Shown: positions 28,812 through 40,879 of the stretch, piece by piece
How positions within the stretch are numbered: position 1 is the first letter of the stretch
Layout: every line of letters begins with the position of its first letter
Assembly (NCBI GenBank): GCA_017512705.1
Contig: JAFWEX010000156.1
Coordinates: 1 to 58,944, forward strand
DNA from: Paenibacillus sp.
GTDB lineage: Bacteria; Bacillota; Bacilli; Paenibacillales; Paenibacillaceae
Length of the DNA stretch: 58,944 nucleotides
Reading direction: 5' to 3'
Notes under the pieces: model-generated
What the model saw: the letters and a program-made list of their open reading frames with translations, nothing else
Databases searched by the model: none
Told to the model about the DNA's origin: nothing
Position numbers and translations under genes: made by a program

Positions 28812-30890
28812 ATGGCTAGAGAGTTCTCCTTGAAAAATACACGTAATATCGGGATCATGGCTCATATTGATGCGGGTAAGACAACAACCACGGAGCGAAT
28901 TTTGTTTTACACAGGCATTACGCACAAAATCGGTGAAACACACGAAGGTGCTGCGCAAATGGACTGGATGGAACAAGAGCAGGAGCGCGGAATTACGATT
29001 ACTTCCGCTGCGACTACAGCTTCTTGGAAAGGTCACCGGGTCAATATTATTGATACCCCGGGTCACGTAGACTTCACAGTTGAAGTTGAACGTTCCCTTC
29101 GTGTATTGGACGGAGCAGTTGGTGTATTCAGTGCGAAAGAAGGCGTTGAGCCTCAGTCTGAAACTGTATGGAGACAGGCTGATAAGTACTCTGTACCACG
29201 TATCGCATATGTAAACAAAATGGATATCATCGGTGCTGACTTCCTGAACGTTGTTTCTGATATGCGCGATCGCTTGCAAGCGAACGCCGTAGCAATTCAA
29301 CTTCCGATCGGTGCTGAAAATGACTTCAAAGGTATTGTTGACATCATCGAACAAAAGGCTTATATCTACAAAGATGATTTGGGCCAAAATATCGAAGAAG
29401 TTGAAATACCTGCAGAATTGGCTGGTCAAGTTGAGGAACTGCGCAACGAACTGATTGAGCGTGTTGCAGAACTCGACGAAGAACTGACAATGAAATACCT
29501 GGAAGGCGAAGAGATCTCCGTTAGTGAGATCAAAACCGCTCTCCGTAAAGGTGTTGTCGAAGTTAAGATTTTCCCAGTTATCTGTGGATCCTCGTATCGT
29601 AACAAAGGTGTTCAACTGATGTTGGACGCTGTTATCGATTACTTGCCAGCTCCAACAGATGTTCCATCTATCACGGGTCACCTTGAAGACGGAACTGAGA
29701 CGGTTCGTCAGTCATCCGATGAAGCGCCATTCGCCGCATTGGCATTCAAAATCATGACTGATCCTTACGTTGGTAAATTGACATTCTTCCGCGTATACTC
29801 CGGTGTTCTTCAATCCGGTTCTTATGTGTTGAATGCCACTAAAAACAAACGTGAGCGTATCGGTCGTATCCTTCAAATGCATGCGAACAGCCGCCAAGAA
29901 ATCACTCTAGTTCATGCGGGTGACATTGCTGCTGCTGTAGGTTTGAAAGATACGGGCACAGGTGATACACTATGTGATGAGAAAAATCCGGTTATTCTGG
30001 AGTCCATGAACTTCCCTGATCCGGTTATCGAAATCGCAGTTGAACCTAAAACTAAAGCTGACCAAGATAAATTGGGCGTGGCTCTCGGCAAGTTGACTGA
30101 AGAGGATCCAACTCTTCGTGCTCATACTGACGAAGAAACTGGCCAAACTATCCTGGCAGGTATGGGTGAGCTTCACCTTGATATTATCATTGACCGTATG
30201 CGTCGTGAGTTCAAGGTAGACACTACTGTGGGTAAACCACAAGTAGCATACCGTGAAACATTCCGTAACCCAGCGCGTGTTGAAGGTAAATTCGTACGTC
30301 AATCCGGTGGTCGTGGTCAATATGGTCACGTATGGGTTGAATTCGAACCTCTCGAACCGGGTACTGGTAGCCAATTCGACAGTAAAATTGTCGGTGGTTC
30401 CGTACCAAGAGAGTACATTCAGCCTGCACTGGCAGGAATTGAAGAACAAATGAAAAACGGTGTACTCGCGGGCTTCCCGCTCGTAGACGTTAAGGCTACA
30501 ATTGTAGATGGATCTTATCATGATGTCGATTCCAACGAGATGGCATTTAAAATTGCCGGTTCGATGGCGCTGAAAGCTGCGAAAGACAAATGTGGTCCGG
30601 TTCTGCTCGAGCCTATCATGAAAGTAGAAGTAACTGTTCCAGAAGAGTACATGGGTGACGTTATGGGTATGTTGAACTCCCGTCGTGGCCGCATTGAAGG
30701 TATGGATTCCCGTAGTGGAGCTCAAGTCATTCGTGCTAAAGTACCTCTTTCTGAAATGTTTGGTTATTCTACAACTCTTCGTTCCGGTACTCAAGGTCGC
30801 GGTGTTTTCTCCATGGAACTCTCCCACTATGAAGAAGTTCCTAAGAACATTGCTGAAGAGATCGTTGCTAAAGCAAAAGGCACTGAGTAG
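28812..30890 (+). CDS. fusA: Elongation factor G
   Basis: A 692-aa translocation GTPase with P-loop [13 protein letters not shown], switch [17 protein letters not shown], the NKMD motif and C-terminal domains III-V (YVDVMGML-type and [11 protein letters not shown]-like regions read as [17 protein letters not shown]). It drives tRNA-mRNA translocation and, with RRF, ribosome recycling. GAAGGGAGACC precedes the ATG. Confidence 0.97.
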   Translation: MAREFSLKNTRNIGIMAHIDAGKTTTTERILFYTGITHKIGETHEGAAQMDWMEQEQERGITITSAATTASWKGHRVNIIDTPGHVDFTVEVERSLRVLDGAVGVFSAKEGVEPQSETVWRQADKYSVPRIAYVNKMDIIGADFLNVVSDMRDRLQANAVAIQLPIGAENDFKGIVDIIEQKAYIYKDDLGQNIEEVEIPAELAGQVEELRNELIERVAELDEELTMKYLEGEEISVSEIKTALRKGVVEVKIFPVICGSSYRNKGVQLMLDAVIDYLPAPTDVPSITGHLEDGTETVRQSSDEAPFAALAFKIMTDPYVGKLTFFRVYSGVLQSGSYVLNATKNKRERIGRILQMHANSRQEITLVHAGDIAAAVGLKDTGTGDTLCDEKNPVILESMNFPDPVIEIAVEPKTKADQDKLGVALGKLTEEDPTLRAHTDEETGQTILAGMGELHLDIIIDRMRREFKVDTTVGKPQVAYRETFRNPARVEGKFVRQSGGRGQYGHVWVEFEPLEPGTGSQFDSKIVGGSVPREYIQPALAGIEEQMKNGVLAGFPLVDVKATIVDGSYHDVDSNEMAFKIAGSMALKAAKDKCGPVLLEPIMKVEVTVPEEYMGDVMGMLNSRRGRIEGMDSRSGAQVIRAKVPLSEMFGYSTTLRSGTQGRGVFSMELSHYEEVPKNIAEEIVAKAKGTE

Positions 30891-30898
30891 TTTTCTCA

Positions 30899-30946
30899 CA
30901 CTGAATGTTTGTGCTTGAAACATGGTTTGAAGCACTTCATTCAGTG
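30899..30946 (+). other. fusA-tuf intercistronic stem-loop
   Basis: CACTGAATG (30899-30907) pairs perfectly with CATTCAGTG (30938-30946). An inner GTGCTT (30911-30916) pairs with AAGCAC (30930-30935). There is no T tract. It may adjust tuf expression relative to fusA. Confidence 0.65.
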
Positions 30947-30984
30947 AAACATAAAATTATAATTTTTAAGGAGGCCACGTTCAA

Positions 30985-32175
30985 ATGGCAAAGGCTAAAT
31001 ACGAACGTACTAAACCACACGTTAACATTGGTACTATTGGTCACGTCGACCATGGTAAAACAACTCTGACTGCTGCAATCACAACTGTATTGTCCAAAAC
31101 TTACGGTGGTGCAGCAATGGATTTCGATCAAATCGATAAAGCACCAGAAGAGCGCGAGCGCGGTATCACTATCTCAACTTCACACGTTGAGTACGAAACT
31201 GATGCACGTCACTACGCACACGTAGACTGCCCAGGTCACGCCGACTATGTTAAAAACATGATCAATGGCGCGGCACAAATGGACGGAGCTATCCTGATAG
31301 TATCCGCAGCTGACGGTCCAATGCCACAAACTCGTGAGCACATCTTGCTCTCCCGTCAAGTAGGCGTACCATACATCGTTGTTTTCTTGAACAAATGTGA
31401 TATGGTTGAAGACGAAGAGTTGTTGGAATTGGTTGAGATGGAAGTTCGCGACCTTCTTAACGAATATGAGTTCCCAGGTGATGACACTCCAATCACTCGT
31501 GGATCCGCTCGTGAAGCTCTGCAAAACCCTGAAGGTGAGTGGGCTCAAAAAATCGTTGATATGTTCAAAATCATCGACACTTACATCCCGCTGCCTGAGC
31601 GTCAAACTGACAAGCCTTTCTTGATGCCAGTTGAGGACGTATTCTCCATCACTGGTCGTGGTACTGTTGCTACAGGTCGTGTAGAGCGTGGTACTATCAA
31701 AGTCGGCGAAGAGATTGAGATCGTTGGTATCGTAGAAGAAACTAAAAAATCCGTAGTTACGGGCGTAGAGATGTTCCGTAAATTGTTGGATTCCGCACAA
31801 GCGGGTGACAACATTGGTGCGTTGCTGCGTGGTGTTGATCGTACTCAAATCGAGCGTGGTCAAGTACTTGCAAAACCAGCATCTGTTAAACCACACACAG
31901 AGTTTACAGCTCAAATCTACGTTTTGACTAAAGAAGAGGGTGGACGTCATAAGCCTTTCTTCACTGGATACCGTCCACAGTTTTACTTCCGTACAACGGA
32001 TGTGACTGGTATCATCAACCTGCCAGACGGCACTGAAATGGTAATGCCTGGTGACAACATCACGGTTACTGTTCAACTGATCTCCCCAATCGCAATCGAA
32101 GAAGGAACTAAGTTCTCTATTCGTGAGGGTGGACGTACAGTTGGTGCGGGTTCCGTAGCATCGATCCAAAAATAA
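30985..32175 (+). CDS. tuf: Elongation factor Tu
   Basis: A 396-aa GTPase that delivers aminoacyl-tRNA to the ribosome. It has P-loop GHVDHGKTT, switch [18 protein letters not shown], and domains II-III ending [21 protein letters not shown] precedes the ATG. It is the last gene of its operon, before a strong terminator. Confidence 0.98.
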   Translation: MAKAKYERTKPHVNIGTIGHVDHGKTTLTAAITTVLSKTYGGAAMDFDQIDKAPEERERGITISTSHVEYETDARHYAHVDCPGHADYVKNMINGAAQMDGAILIVSAADGPMPQTREHILLSRQVGVPYIVVFLNKCDMVEDEELLELVEMEVRDLLNEYEFPGDDTPITRGSAREALQNPEGEWAQKIVDMFKIIDTYIPLPERQTDKPFLMPVEDVFSITGRGTVATGRVERGTIKVGEEIEIVGIVEETKKSVVTGVEMFRKLLDSAQAGDNIGALLRGVDRTQIERGQVLAKPASVKPHTEFTAQIYVLTKEEGGRHKPFFTGYRPQFYFRTTDVTGIINLPDGTEMVMPGDNITVTVQLISPIAIEEGTKFSIREGGRTVGAGSVASIQK

Positions 32176-32247
32176 TTTAGCTATCAGCTAAATAACTATA
32201 GCAACAGTGTACTGGAACGAGTAACATTGTACTGTAACGAAGCTTCG

Positions 32248-32289
32248 GAAGAGTTCTTTATCCGATATCGGATAAAGAACTCTTTTTTT
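32248..32289 (+). terminator. Strong terminator after tuf
   Basis: A 34-nt perfect palindrome (32250-32283), extended by AT pairs, followed by seven T (32283-32289). It separates the str operon from the S10 operon. Confidence 0.95.
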
Positions 32290-32443
32290 ATGTCAACGTT
32301 TCGGAACCTGCGTCAATTAAAAGAACATGACTCATCATATAGATAAGAGATTGGTTAGGTAGTTAGGATATTGAGATAAACATTGTACAAATTAGAGTCT
32401 TTTCTCTTGGAAAGACTAGTTTGAATGTTTTTTATAAATATGC

Positions 32444-32472
32444 TTGCAATACGCCCATCTTTTCTATATAAT
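32444..32472 (+). promoter_or_regulatory. Promoter of the S10-spc-alpha super-operon
   Basis: TTGCAA (32444-32449), 17 nt, consensus TATAAT (32467-32472). No equally clear promoter appears inside the following genes up to rplQ. Confidence 0.9.
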
Positions 32473-32477
32473 AATGA

Positions 32478-32920
<443 letters not shown>

Positions 32921-32965
32921 TATTGCAACAAACAAGACCACGTATAGAGGAAAAGAGGTGTCAAC

Positions 32966-33589
32966 ATGAAAGGTATCTTAGGAAAAAAACTTGGAATGAC
33001 TCAAGTGTTTACCGCTGAAGGTAACGTAGTTCCAGTAACAGTTATCGAAGCAGGTCCTTGTGTTGTTTTACAAAAGAAAGATCTTGAGAACGATGGCTAC
33101 GAAGCAGTTCAAATTGGTTTCTCTGATAAAAAAGAGAAAAATGCTAACAAGCCAGAAGCAGGACACGCTAAAAAAGCGAATACTGCACCTAAGCGCTACG
33201 TTCGTGAGCTTCGCGGCATCAACATCGCGGAATATGAAGTTGGCCAAGAACTGAAAGCTGACATTTTCGCTGAAGGCGAATTCGTTGACGTAACGGGTGT
33301 TTCTAAAGGTAAAGGTTTCGCCGGCGTAATCAAACGTTGGGGACAAAGCACTGGACCTATGTCTCACGGTTCTCGTTATCACCGTGGCCCGGGTTCGATG
33401 GGTTCGATCCAAGCTAACCGCGTTCCTAAAGGCAAACGCCTGCCAGGACATATGGGGCATGAGACTATTACAATTCAACGTCTTGAAGTTGTAAAAGTAG
33501 ACGCTGAGCGTAACGTTATTCTTGTTAAAGGTTCTATTCCTGGACCGAAAAACAGCCTTGTAAAAGTTAAAGAAACGGTGAAAAAATAA
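32966..33589 (+). CDS. rplC: 50S ribosomal protein L3
   Basis: A 207-aa L3, starting [15 protein letters not shown]. The central extension that reaches the peptidyl transferase centre is present ([21 protein letters not shown]). L3 is an early assembly protein. The start has AGAGGTGTCAAC. Confidence 0.97.
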   Translation: MKGILGKKLGMTQVFTAEGNVVPVTVIEAGPCVVLQKKDLENDGYEAVQIGFSDKKEKNANKPEAGHAKKANTAPKRYVRELRGINIAEYEVGQELKADIFAEGEFVDVTGVSKGKGFAGVIKRWGQSTGPMSHGSRYHRGPGSMGSIQANRVPKGKRLPGHMGHETITIQRLEVVKVDAERNVILVKGSIPGPKNSLVKVKETVKK

Positions 33590-33614
33590 CCACTGAAGAA
33601 AGGAGGAACACAAA

Positions 33615-34238
33615 ATGCCAAAAGTATCAGTTTACAATGTAGATGGTAGCCAAGTCGGTGAAGTTGAATTGAATGATGCTGTATTCGGAATTGAACCGAA
33701 CCAACACGTTCTGTACGATGCAGTTCTTATGCAACGCGCTTCTCTTCGTCAAGGCACTCACAAAGTAAAAGGACGTTCTGAAGTGCGTGGCGGTGGACGT
33801 AAACCTTGGAAACAAAAAGGTACAGGTCGCGCTCGTCAAGGTTCGATTCGTTCTCCACAATGGAAAGGTGGCGGTATCGTATTTGGTCCGACTCCACGGA
33901 GCTATGCATACAAACTGCCTAAGAAAGTTCGTCGTCTGGCGATCAAATCTGCCCTTTCATCCAAAGTGCAAGACAATGACATTATCGTTTTGGATGCTCT
34001 GACTCTGAGCGCTCCTAAAACTAAAGAATTTGCAGCTATTTTGAATAATCTTAAAGTAGGTCGCAAAGCTTTGATCGTAGCACCTAGCTATGATGATAAT
34101 GTAGCTCTTTCCGCACGGAATATTCCTGGCGTGAAATTCGTAGCTGCTGACGGCATTAATGTTCTTGACGTGCTTGGTCACGACAAACTGATCATTACGA
34201 AAGAAGCAGTTCAGAAGGTAGAGGAGGTGCTCGCGTAA
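33615..34238 (+). CDS. rplD: 50S ribosomal protein L4
   Basis: A 207-aa L4. The exit-tunnel loop reads [15 protein letters not shown], the macrolide-sensitive type. GAAAGGAGGAAC precedes the ATG, and the stop overlaps the rplW start by one base. Confidence 0.97.
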   Translation: MPKVSVYNVDGSQVGEVELNDAVFGIEPNQHVLYDAVLMQRASLRQGTHKVKGRSEVRGGGRKPWKQKGTGRARQGSIRSPQWKGGGIVFGPTPRSYAYKLPKKVRRLAIKSALSSKVQDNDIIVLDALTLSAPKTKEFAAILNNLKVGRKALIVAPSYDDNVALSARNIPGVKFVAADGINVLDVLGHDKLIITKEAVQKVEEVLA

Positions 34239-34528
34239 TGAAGGATCCTCGTGATATTGTAAAACGTCCGATTATTACGGAACGTACTGCTGACATGATG
34301 AATGACTTGAAATATGTATTTGAAGTCGATATCCGTGCAAACAAAACCGAGATCAAAAAAGCGGTTGAAGCTATTTTTGGCGTTAAAGTTAAAAACGTGA
34401 ACACTCTTCGTGTTCCAGCTAAACCGAAACGGTATGGTCGCTATTCCGGATACACAAGTGAATGGAAAAAAGCGTTTGTAACACTGACGCAAGACAGTAA
34501 ATCACTTGAGTTCTTTGAGACTGTATAA
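34238..34528 (+). CDS. rplW: 50S ribosomal protein L23
   Basis: A 96-aa L23, at the tunnel exit, where trigger factor and SRP dock. The family start [13 protein letters not shown] and the [13 protein letters not shown] region are seen. Its own site AGAGGAGGTGC lies inside the rplD end (TAATG overlap). Confidence 0.97.
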   Translation: MKDPRDIVKRPIITERTADMMNDLKYVFEVDIRANKTEIKKAVEAIFGVKVKNVNTLRVPAKPKRYGRYSGYTSEWKKAFVTLTQDSKSLEFFETV

Positions 34529-34559
34529 TTGAAATTTTTAAAGTAAGGAGGGAAAACTA

Positions 34560-35390
34560 GTGCCAATCAAAAAGTATAAACCAACAACCCCGGCAAGACG
34601 GAACATGTCCGTTTCTACATTTGAGGAAATTACCACAGATAAGCCGGAGAAATCGTTGTTGGCCCCGCTGAGCAAACAAGCAGGCCGCAACAACCAAGGT
34701 AAAATTACAGTTCGTCACCACGGTGGTGGACACAAACGTAAATACCGTATCATTGACTTCAAACGTACCAAAGATGGAATACCGGGCCGCGTTGCTACAA
34801 TCGAGTATGACCCGAACCGTACTTCCAACATTGCGTTGATTCACTATGCTGATGGTGAGAAGCGTTACATCATCGCTCCTAAAGGTCTGAAAGTTGGAGA
34901 TCAAGTATTCTCTGGTCCTGACGCAGACATCAAAATTGGTAACGCACTGCCGCTTGAAAATATTCCAGTAGGTACGGTTATCCACAACATCGAGTTGAAA
35001 CCAGGTAAAGGCGGACAGTTGGTTCGTGCTGCTGGTACTGAAGCTCAATTGCTCGGTAAAGAAGAAAAATACGTTTCCGTACGTCTCTCTTCAGGAGAAG
35101 TTCGTCGTATACTGAAAGTTTGCCGCGCAACAATCGGATCCGTTGGTAACCAAGACCACGAGCTTATCAAAATCGGTAAAGCCGGTCGTAGCCGTTGGTT
35201 GGGTAAACGTCCTGAGGTACGTGGTGTGGTAATGAACCCTAACGATCACCCTCACGGTGGTGGTGAAGGTCGTGCTCCAATCGGACGTAAATCGCCAATG
35301 TCACCATGGGGTAAACCTACTCTTGGTTTCAAAACGCGTAAGAAAAATAAAGCTTCTGATAAATACATCATCCGTCGCCGCACGAAGTAA
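34560..35390 (+). CDS. rplB: 50S ribosomal protein L2
   Basis: A 276-aa L2, needed for subunit association and peptidyl transferase assembly. The C-terminal loop [14 protein letters not shown] holds the conserved His. The start is GTG, with AAGGAGGGAAAACTA upstream. A small GCATC/GATGC hairpin (35416-35429) lies in the spacer to rpsS. Confidence 0.97.
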   Translation: MPIKKYKPTTPARRNMSVSTFEEITTDKPEKSLLAPLSKQAGRNNQGKITVRHHGGGHKRKYRIIDFKRTKDGIPGRVATIEYDPNRTSNIALIHYADGEKRYIIAPKGLKVGDQVFSGPDADIKIGNALPLENIPVGTVIHNIELKPGKGGQLVRAAGTEAQLLGKEEKYVSVRLSSGEVRRILKVCRATIGSVGNQDHELIKIGKAGRSRWLGKRPEVRGVVMNPNDHPHGGGEGRAPIGRKSPMSPWGKPTLGFKTRKKNKASDKYIIRRRTK

Positions 35391-35461
35391 TACACATTGT
35401 GCATAACTTCGTGAGGCATCTACGGATGCATAAAAGCTATGTTTGAAGGGAGGATCTCCAC

Positions 35462-35740
35462 ATGAGTCGCAGTTTGAAAAAAGGGCCATTCATTGATGGC
35501 TACATGCTCAAGAAAGTAGAAGAGATGGAAGCATCAGGCAAGAAGAATGTTATCAAAACCTGGTCCCGTCGTTCTACAATTTTCCCGCAATTCATCGGAC
35601 ATACATTTGGTGTTTACGACGGTCGTAAACATGTGCCAGTGTATGTAACTGAGGACATGGTCGGACACAAACTGGGTGAGTTCGCTCCAACCCGTACGTA
35701 CAAAGGCCATACTAATGATGATAAGAAAACAAGAAGATAA
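35462..35740 (+). CDS. rpsS: 30S ribosomal protein S19
   Basis: A 92-aa S19 of the 30S head ([34 protein letters not shown]). GAAGGGAGGATCTCC precedes the ATG. Confidence 0.97.
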   Translation: MSRSLKKGPFIDGYMLKKVEEMEASGKKNVIKTWSRRSTIFPQFIGHTFGVYDGRKHVPVYVTEDMVGHKLGEFAPTRTYKGHTNDDKKTRR

Positions 35741-35775
35741 ATGAATATCTCTAATGTTTGAGAGGAGGTTACACA

Positions 35776-36108
35776 ATGGAAGCAAAAGCACATGCTAAGT
35801 TTATCCGGATTGCTCCTCGTAAAGTTCAACTGGTTGTTGACTTGATTCGCGGCAAGCAAGTTGGTGAGGCGGTTGCCATTCTCCGTCACACTCCGAAATC
35901 CGCTTCTCCAATTGTTGAGAAGTTGCTTAACTCCGCTATTGCGAATGCGGAACATAACTATTCTATGGATGTTAATAACTTGGTGATCTCGCAAGTTTAC
36001 GTAAACCAAGGACCGACTATGAAACGTTTCCGCCCTCGTGCAATGGGACGTGCAAGTCGTATTAACAAACGTACTAGCCACATTACTTTGGTGGTATCTG
36101 AAAAGTAG
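35776..36108 (+). CDS. rplV: 50S ribosomal protein L22
   Basis: A 110-aa L22. Its beta-hairpin, which lines the exit tunnel ([14 protein letters not shown]), is of wild type length, so no macrolide-type deletion is present. ATG 35776 follows GAGAGGAGGTTACACA; the codon at 35758 lies upstream of that site. Confidence 0.97.
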   Translation: MEAKAHAKFIRIAPRKVQLVVDLIRGKQVGEAVAILRHTPKSASPIVEKLLNSAIANAEHNYSMDVNNLVISQVYVNQGPTMKRFRPRAMGRASRINKRTSHITLVVSEK

Positions 36109-36123
36109 AAGGAGGGGAAACGT

Positions 36124-36789
36124 GTGGGCCAAAAGGTAAATCCAGTCGGACTTCGTGTCGGAATTATTCGTGACTGGGAATCTAAGTGGTATGCAGGCAA
36201 AGACTTCGGTGATCTTTTGATGGAAGACGTGAAAATTCGTGAATTCCTGAAAAATAAATTGAAAGACTCCGCTGTATCTCGCGTAGAAATTGAGAGAGCG
36301 GCTAACCGCGTAAACGTAACGATTCACACTGCGAAACCGGGTATGGTAATCGGTAAAGGTGGATCTGAAGTTGAGAATCTTCGTAATCAAATTACGAAAA
36401 TTGCTGGCGGTAAAAAAGTACACATCAACATTTCTGAAATTAAGAACCAAGACCTGGACGCGATCCTGGTAGCAGAAAGCATTGCACAGCAATTGGAACG
36501 TCGTGTTTCTTTCCGTCGTGCTTTGAAACAAGCTATTCAAAGAACTATGCGCTCTGGTGCTAAAGGTATTAAAACTCAAGTAGGCGGACGTCTTGGCGGT
36601 GCTGAGATTGCACGTTCTGAAGGCTACAGTGAAGGAACTGTTCCACTGCACACACTGCGTGCTGACATTGACTATGGTACAGCAGAGGCACATACAACTT
36701 ACGGACGTATCGGCGTAAAAGTATGGATCTATCGTGGAGAGGTTCTTCCTACGGCTAAGAAACAAGCTGCTAAGGAAGGAGGCAACTAA
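36124..36789 (+). CDS. rpsC: 30S ribosomal protein S3
   Basis: A 221-aa S3 with the KH domain motif [15 protein letters not shown] and the C-terminal mRNA-entry helicase region ([22 protein letters not shown]). The start is GTG, after GAAGGAGGGGAAAC. Confidence 0.97.
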   Translation: MGQKVNPVGLRVGIIRDWESKWYAGKDFGDLLMEDVKIREFLKNKLKDSAVSRVEIERAANRVNVTIHTAKPGMVIGKGGSEVENLRNQITKIAGGKKVHINISEIKNQDLDAILVAESIAQQLERRVSFRRALKQAIQRTMRSGAKGIKTQVGGRLGGAEIARSEGYSEGTVPLHTLRADIDYGTAEAHTTYGRIGVKVWIYRGEVLPTAKKQAAKEGGN

Positions 36790-36791
36790 TC

Positions 36792-37226
36792 ATGTTGGTA
36801 CCAAAACGCGTAAAACACCGTAAGCAACAACGCGGACATATGAAAGGCCAAGCTAAAGGCGGAACAACGCTGAACTTTGGCGAATATGGCCTGCAAGCTA
36901 CGGAACCGGCTTGGATTACGAACCGTCAAATCGAAGCGGCTCGTATTGCTATGACACGTTACATCAAACGTGGTGGTAAAGTCTGGATCAAAATTTTCCC
37001 TGACAAACCAATCACTCAAAAGCCTCTCGAAGTGCGGATGGGTAGCGGTAAAGGTAACGTAGAAAAATGGGTTGCAGTAGTGAAACCAGGTAAGATCATG
37101 TTTGAACTTGCTGGAGTACCGGAGGAGATTGCACGCGAAGCAATGCGTCTTGCCGCTCACAAACTGCCAATCAAAACGAAGTTCGTGAAACGTGAAGAAT
37201 TGGGTGGTGAAGCAAATGAAAGCTAG
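36792..37226 (+). CDS. rplP: 50S ribosomal protein L16
   Basis: A 144-aa L16 near the A-site t[18 protein letters not shown] and [16 protein letters not shown] are conserved. It starts two nt after the rpsC stop, and its end overlaps rpmC by 11 nt. Confidence 0.97.
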   Translation: MLVPKRVKHRKQQRGHMKGQAKGGTTLNFGEYGLQATEPAWITNRQIEAARIAMTRYIKRGGKVWIKIFPDKPITQKPLEVRMGSGKGNVEKWVAVVKPGKIMFELAGVPEEIAREAMRLAAHKLPIKTKFVKREELGGEANES

Positions 37227-37413
37227 TGAATTTCGCAACCTAACCTCTGCTGAAATCGAGCAAAAGATTGCCGGATTTAAAGAAGAACTCTTTAATCTCC
37301 GCTTTCAACTCGCTACCGGTCAGCTGGATAACCCGACTCGAATCCGTGATGTGCGGAAAGAAATAGCTCGTGCTAAAACCATCATCCGTCAAAGAGAATT
37401 GGGAATCGGTTAA
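37216..37413 (+). CDS. rpmC: 50S ribosomal protein L29
   Basis: A 65-aa helical L29 ([33 protein letters not shown]). ATG 37216 lies inside the rplP 3' end, with GGTGGTGA upstream; an in-frame codon at 37192 would add eight non-family residues. Confidence 0.96.
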   Translation: MKASEFRNLTSAEIEQKIAGFKEELFNLRFQLATGQLDNPTRIRDVRKEIARAKTIIRQRELGIG

Positions 37414-37461
37414 TCAGAGGTCGGATATACAATCCGTCCGTAATCAGGGAGGAGGCTAACA

Positions 37462-37728
37462 ATGAGCGAAGAGCGTAACGCACGTAAAGTGCAAACTGGT
37501 AAAGTGGTCAGTGATAAAATGGACAAAACAATTGTGGTTGCTGTAGAAACTTACAAAAATCATAAGTTGTACCATAAACGCATTAAGGTTACTAAAAAGT
37601 TCAAAGCGCATGACGAAGAAAACACTGCGAAAATCGGTGACGTGGTGAAAATCATGGAAACTCGTCCGCTTTCTAAAGATAAACGCTGGAGACTTACTGA
37701 AGTCGTAGAAAAAGCGGTTATCATCTAA
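37462..37728 (+). CDS. rpsQ: 30S ribosomal protein S17
   Basis: An 88-aa S17, an OB-fold 16S 5'-domain binder ([30 protein letters not shown]). GGGAGGAGGCTAAC precedes the ATG. Confidence 0.97.
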   Translation: MSEERNARKVQTGKVVSDKMDKTIVVAVETYKNHKLYHKRIKVTKKFKAHDEENTAKIGDVVKIMETRPLSKDKRWRLTEVVEKAVII

Positions 37729-37763
37729 TGCATTAGCAGCATAGCTGAAAGGAGGAATTCTAA

Positions 37764-38132
37764 ATGATTCAACCATTTTCACGTTTGACTGTAGCCGATA
37801 ACTCCGGTGCGAAGGAACTTATGTGTATTCGCGTACTGGGCGGAACGGGACGTCGTACAGCTCAAATTGGTGATCTGATCGTTTGTTCTGTAAAACAAGC
37901 AACACCAGGCGGCGTTGTCAAAAAAGGTGATGTAGTTAGAGCGGTTATCGTTCGTACGAAACGTTCTGTACGTCGTAAAGACGGTTCCTACATCGGTTTT
38001 GATGAAAATGCAGCTGTTGTTGTAAAAGACGACAGAAGCCCACGTGGAACTCGTATTTTCGGACCTGTTGCTCGTGAACTTCGCGAGAAAGACTTCATGA
38101 AAATCGTTTCCTTGGCTCCAGAGGTTATCTAA
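37764..38132 (+). CDS. rplN: 50S ribosomal protein L14
   Basis: A 122-aa L14 that bridges to the 30S and is the docking point of the silencing factor RsfS ([32 protein letters not shown]). AAAGGAGGAATTCTA precedes the ATG. Confidence 0.97.
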   Translation: MIQPFSRLTVADNSGAKELMCIRVLGGTGRRTAQIGDLIVCSVKQATPGGVVKKGDVVRAVIVRTKRSVRRKDGSYIGFDENAAVVVKDDRSPRGTRIFGPVARELREKDFMKIVSLAPEVI

Positions 38133-38173
38133 TAGATTAAGCTCGTGATGTTTAGAAACAGGAGGTGTACGAA

Positions 38174-38527
38174 ATGCCAAGAGTGAAAAAAGTTCTGGAA
38201 TCCCATAACAACAAACTTCACGTTAAAAAGGAAGATACGGTTATGGTGATCAGCGGTAAAGACAAAGGGAAAAAAGGCCGTGTCATCGCTGCTTATCCTC
38301 GTGAGAACCGCGTCCTTGTGGAAGGTGTTAACATGGTGAAAAAACACCAGAAGCCTAACCAGCAAAATCCGCAAGGCGGCATTATCGAGAAGGAAGCTCC
38401 GATTCACGTTTCCAACGTGATGCACATCGATCCAAAGAGCGGAAAAGTAACCCGTATCGGTTACAAAGTGTTGGATAACGGAAAGAAAGTGCGCGTTGCT
38501 AAACGTTCCGGAGAAATTATTGACTAA
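38174..38527 (+). CDS. rplX: 50S ribosomal protein L24
   Basis: A 117-aa L24 that starts 50S assembly, with KOW motif [18 protein letters not shown] 38174 is chosen (AGGAGGTG upstream); the GTG at 38165 is inside that site. Confidence 0.96.
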   Translation: MPRVKKVLESHNNKLHVKKEDTVMVISGKDKGKKGRVIAAYPRENRVLVEGVNMVKKHQKPNQQNPQGGIIEKEAPIHVSNVMHIDPKSGKVTRIGYKVLDNGKKVRVAKRSGEIID

Positions 38528-38559
38528 TTGAACCGAATGAGAAAGGAGGGCTATGATTC

Positions 38560-39102
38560 ATGGCATCAAGAATGAAAGAACGTTACCTGCAAGAAATCGC
38601 TCCTGCTTTGATGCAGAAGTTTAACTATACAACGGTAATGCAAGTGCCGAAAGTCGAGAAAATCGTTATCAACATGGGTGTGGGCGACGCTGTTCAAAAC
38701 TCCAAAGTGTTGGATTCCGCAGTAAACGATTTGCAACTGATCGCGGGTCAAAAACCTGTAATCACTCGTGCGAAAAAATCTATCGCAGGTTTTAAACTGC
38801 GTGAGAATATGCCTATCGGTGTGAAAGTTACATTGCGCGGCGAGCGTATGTACTACTTCCTCGATAAATTGTTCAACGTTACACTTCCACGTGTACGTGA
38901 CTTCCGTGGTGTATCGAGCAAAGCGTTCGATGGTCGCGGTAACTACACTCTGGGTCTGAAAGAGCAATTGATCTTCCCAGAGATTGAGTACGATAAAGTA
39001 GACAAAGTCCGCGGTATGGATATTGTCATCGTAACAACGGCGAAAACAGACGAAGAGTCCCGCGAGTTGCTTACGCAACTGGGAATGCCTTTCGTAAAAT
39101 AA
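38560..39102 (+). CDS. rplE: 50S ribosomal protein L5
   Basis: A 180-aa L5, binder of 5S rRNA and contact to P-site tRNA ([33 protein letters not shown]). GAAAGGAGGGC precedes the ATG. Confidence 0.97.
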   Translation: MASRMKERYLQEIAPALMQKFNYTTVMQVPKVEKIVINMGVGDAVQNSKVLDSAVNDLQLIAGQKPVITRAKKSIAGFKLRENMPIGVKVTLRGERMYYFLDKLFNVTLPRVRDFRGVSSKAFDGRGNYTLGLKEQLIFPEIEYDKVDKVRGMDIVIVTTAKTDEESRELLTQLGMPFVK

Positions 39103-39176
39103 TGTTGGCATAAACGTTCCGGGTGTCTGGAAAGACTCCCTTTTCTCCGAAATCATTTAGGAGGTGTCAGGCTAAA

Positions 39177-39362
39177 GTGGCAAAAACTTCGATGAAAGTT
39201 AAACAACAACGTACACCAAAGTTTAAAGTACGTGCTTATACACGCTGTGAGCGTTGCGGTCGTCCACATTCGGTACTGCAAAAGTTTAAAATTTGCAGAA
39301 TTTGCTTCCGTGAATTAGCTTATAAAGGCCAGATCCCTGGCGTGAAAAAAGCAAGCTGGTAA
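39177..39362 (+). CDS. rpsN: 30S ribosomal protein S14 (zinc-binding type Z)
   Basis: A 61-aa S14 of the short type, with two CxxC pairs (CERC and CRIC). GTG 39177 gives the family start [12 protein letters not shown] after TAGGAGGTGTC; the frame upstream to 39123 is non-coding. Confidence 0.96.
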   Translation: MAKTSMKVKQQRTPKFKVRAYTRCERCGRPHSVLQKFKICRICFRELAYKGQIPGVKKASW

Positions 39363-39394
39363 AAAGTCCTGAACGGGAAGGAGGTTAACTCACA

Positions 39395-39793
39395 ATGACT
39401 ATGTCTGATCCAATTGCAGATATGCTTACTCGTATTCGTAACGCGAACACTGTTCGTCACGAAACGGTAGAAATGCCTGCTTCGACAATGAAAAAACAAA
39501 TCGCCGATATTCTGAAGCGTGAAGGTTTCATCCGTGACGCTGAATTTATCGAAGATAACAAACAAGGGATTATCCGTGTTTTCTTGAAATACGGTCAAAA
39601 TAACGAGCGCGTTATCACTGGTCTGAAAAGAATCAGTAAACCTGGTCTTCGTGTATACACGAAAAGCAATGAAGTACCTCGCGTACTTGGCGGTCTGGGA
39701 ATCGCGATCATCTCAACATCCAAAGGTGTTATGACGGACAAAGAAGCTCGTCAAGCAAAAGCTGGCGGAGAAGTCGTTTGCTACGTTTGGTAA
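39395..39793 (+). CDS. rpsH: 30S ribosomal protein S8
   Basis: A 132-aa S8 ([18 protein letters not shown] 39395, alternative ATG 39401). It binds the 16S central domain and, in E. coli, represses the spc operon. The ATG follows GGGAAGGAGG. Confidence 0.97.
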   Translation: MTMSDPIADMLTRIRNANTVRHETVEMPASTMKKQIADILKREGFIRDAEFIEDNKQGIIRVFLKYGQNNERVITGLKRISKPGLRVYTKSNEVPRVLGGLGIAIISTSKGVMTDKEARQAKAGGEVVCYVW

Positions 39794-39823
39794 TATAACG
39801 TCACAAGATAGGAGGTGCAACAC

Positions 39824-40366
39824 ATGTCTCGAATTGGTCGCAAACCAATTACAGTACCAAGTGGTGTAGACATCACTCTGGACAACACCGTTATTACGGT
39901 AAAAGGACCAAAAGGAACTTTGACTCGTGAACTTCACAAAGACATGAAGGTTACAGTTGAAAACAACGAAATTACAGTTGTGCGTCCTTCCGATAACAAA
40001 ACTCACCGTTCTTTGCACGGCACAACACGCAGCGTTGTCAGCAATATGGTGAGCGGCGTAACTGAAGGATTCGCTAAATCTCTGGAGCTGGTTGGGGTCG
40101 GATATCGTGCAAGCAAATCCGGAGATAAAATCGTTCTGAACGTTGGATACTCTCACCCGGTTGAAATCACACCGGAAGCGGGAATTGAGTTCGAAGTACC
40201 TTCGAACACAAAAATCATCGTTCGCGGTATCGATAAAGAGCGCGTAGGTGCTTACGCTGCTAAGATTCGTTCCGTTCGTGAACCTGAGCCGTACAAAGGT
40301 AAAGGTATTAAATATGAAGGCGAGCGTATCATCCGTAAGGAAGGTAAAGCCGGTAAGAAGAAATAA
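39824..40366 (+). CDS. rplF: 50S ribosomal protein L6
   Basis: A 180-aa L6 next to the sarcin-ricin loop ([28 protein letters not shown]). ATG 39824 follows GGAGGTGCAACAC; the GTG at 39815 overlaps the site. Confidence 0.97.
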   Translation: MSRIGRKPITVPSGVDITLDNTVITVKGPKGTLTRELHKDMKVTVENNEITVVRPSDNKTHRSLHGTTRSVVSNMVSGVTEGFAKSLELVGVGYRASKSGDKIVLNVGYSHPVEITPEAGIEFEVPSNTKIIVRGIDKERVGAYAAKIRSVREPEPYKGKGIKYEGERIIRKEGKAGKKK

Positions 40367-40426
40367 GATTTCTCTTACCGCCTTTTCGCGGCTTTCGGCT
40401 TGCTTGCTTCGTGTGTTTCTAATATA

Positions 40427-40457
40427 CCCCGTGGCTTCCGGTTTGAAGCCAGCGAGG
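40427..40457 (+). other. Hairpin in the long rplF-rplR spacer
   Basis: GGCTTC (40433-40438) pairs with GAAGCC (40445-40450), and outer CC and CG pairs extend it to about 40427-40457. The 117-nt spacer is longer than most in this operon and also holds a small CCGC/GCGG hairpin near 40378-40391. Confidence 0.5.
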
Positions 40458-40483
40458 TAACCTGAAAGGAGTGAATCCCTGAG

Positions 40484-40852
40484 ATGATTACGAAACAGGA
40501 TAAAAACAAGGCTCGTCTGAAAAGACACCTGCGCGTTCGTACGAAAATTCAAGGAACGGCAGCACGTCCTCGTTTGAACGTATTCCGCTCTGGTAAACAT
40601 ATGTACGCTCAAATCATCGATGATGTAGCTGGTGTAACCATCGCTTCTGCGTCTACTGTAGACAAAGAATTGAGTGGCGATATCAAAAACGGTGCATCTG
40701 TTGAATCTGCTCGCAAAGTTGGCGAACTCGTTGCTAAACGTGCGAAAGACAAAGGTGTTTCCAACATCGTATTTGACCGTAGCGGATATCTGTACCATGG
40801 TCGTATCGCAGCTTTGGCTGAAGCGGCTCGTGAAGCAGGACTTGAGTTTTAA
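40484..40852 (+). CDS. rplR: 50S ribosomal protein L18
   Basis: A 122-aa L18, partner of 5S rRNA ([34 protein letters not shown]-type region). AAAGGAGTGAATCCC precedes the ATG. Confidence 0.97.
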   Translation: MITKQDKNKARLKRHLRVRTKIQGTAARPRLNVFRSGKHMYAQIIDDVAGVTIASASTVDKELSGDIKNGASVESARKVGELVAKRAKDKGVSNIVFDRSGYLYHGRIAALAEAAREAGLEF

Positions 40853-40879
40853 GATATTTTTCAAAAGGAGGTTAACGAC

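Noticed and set aside
33780-33850. Macrolide-resistance change in L4 or L22 loops
   Set aside because: Both loops have usual length and residues.
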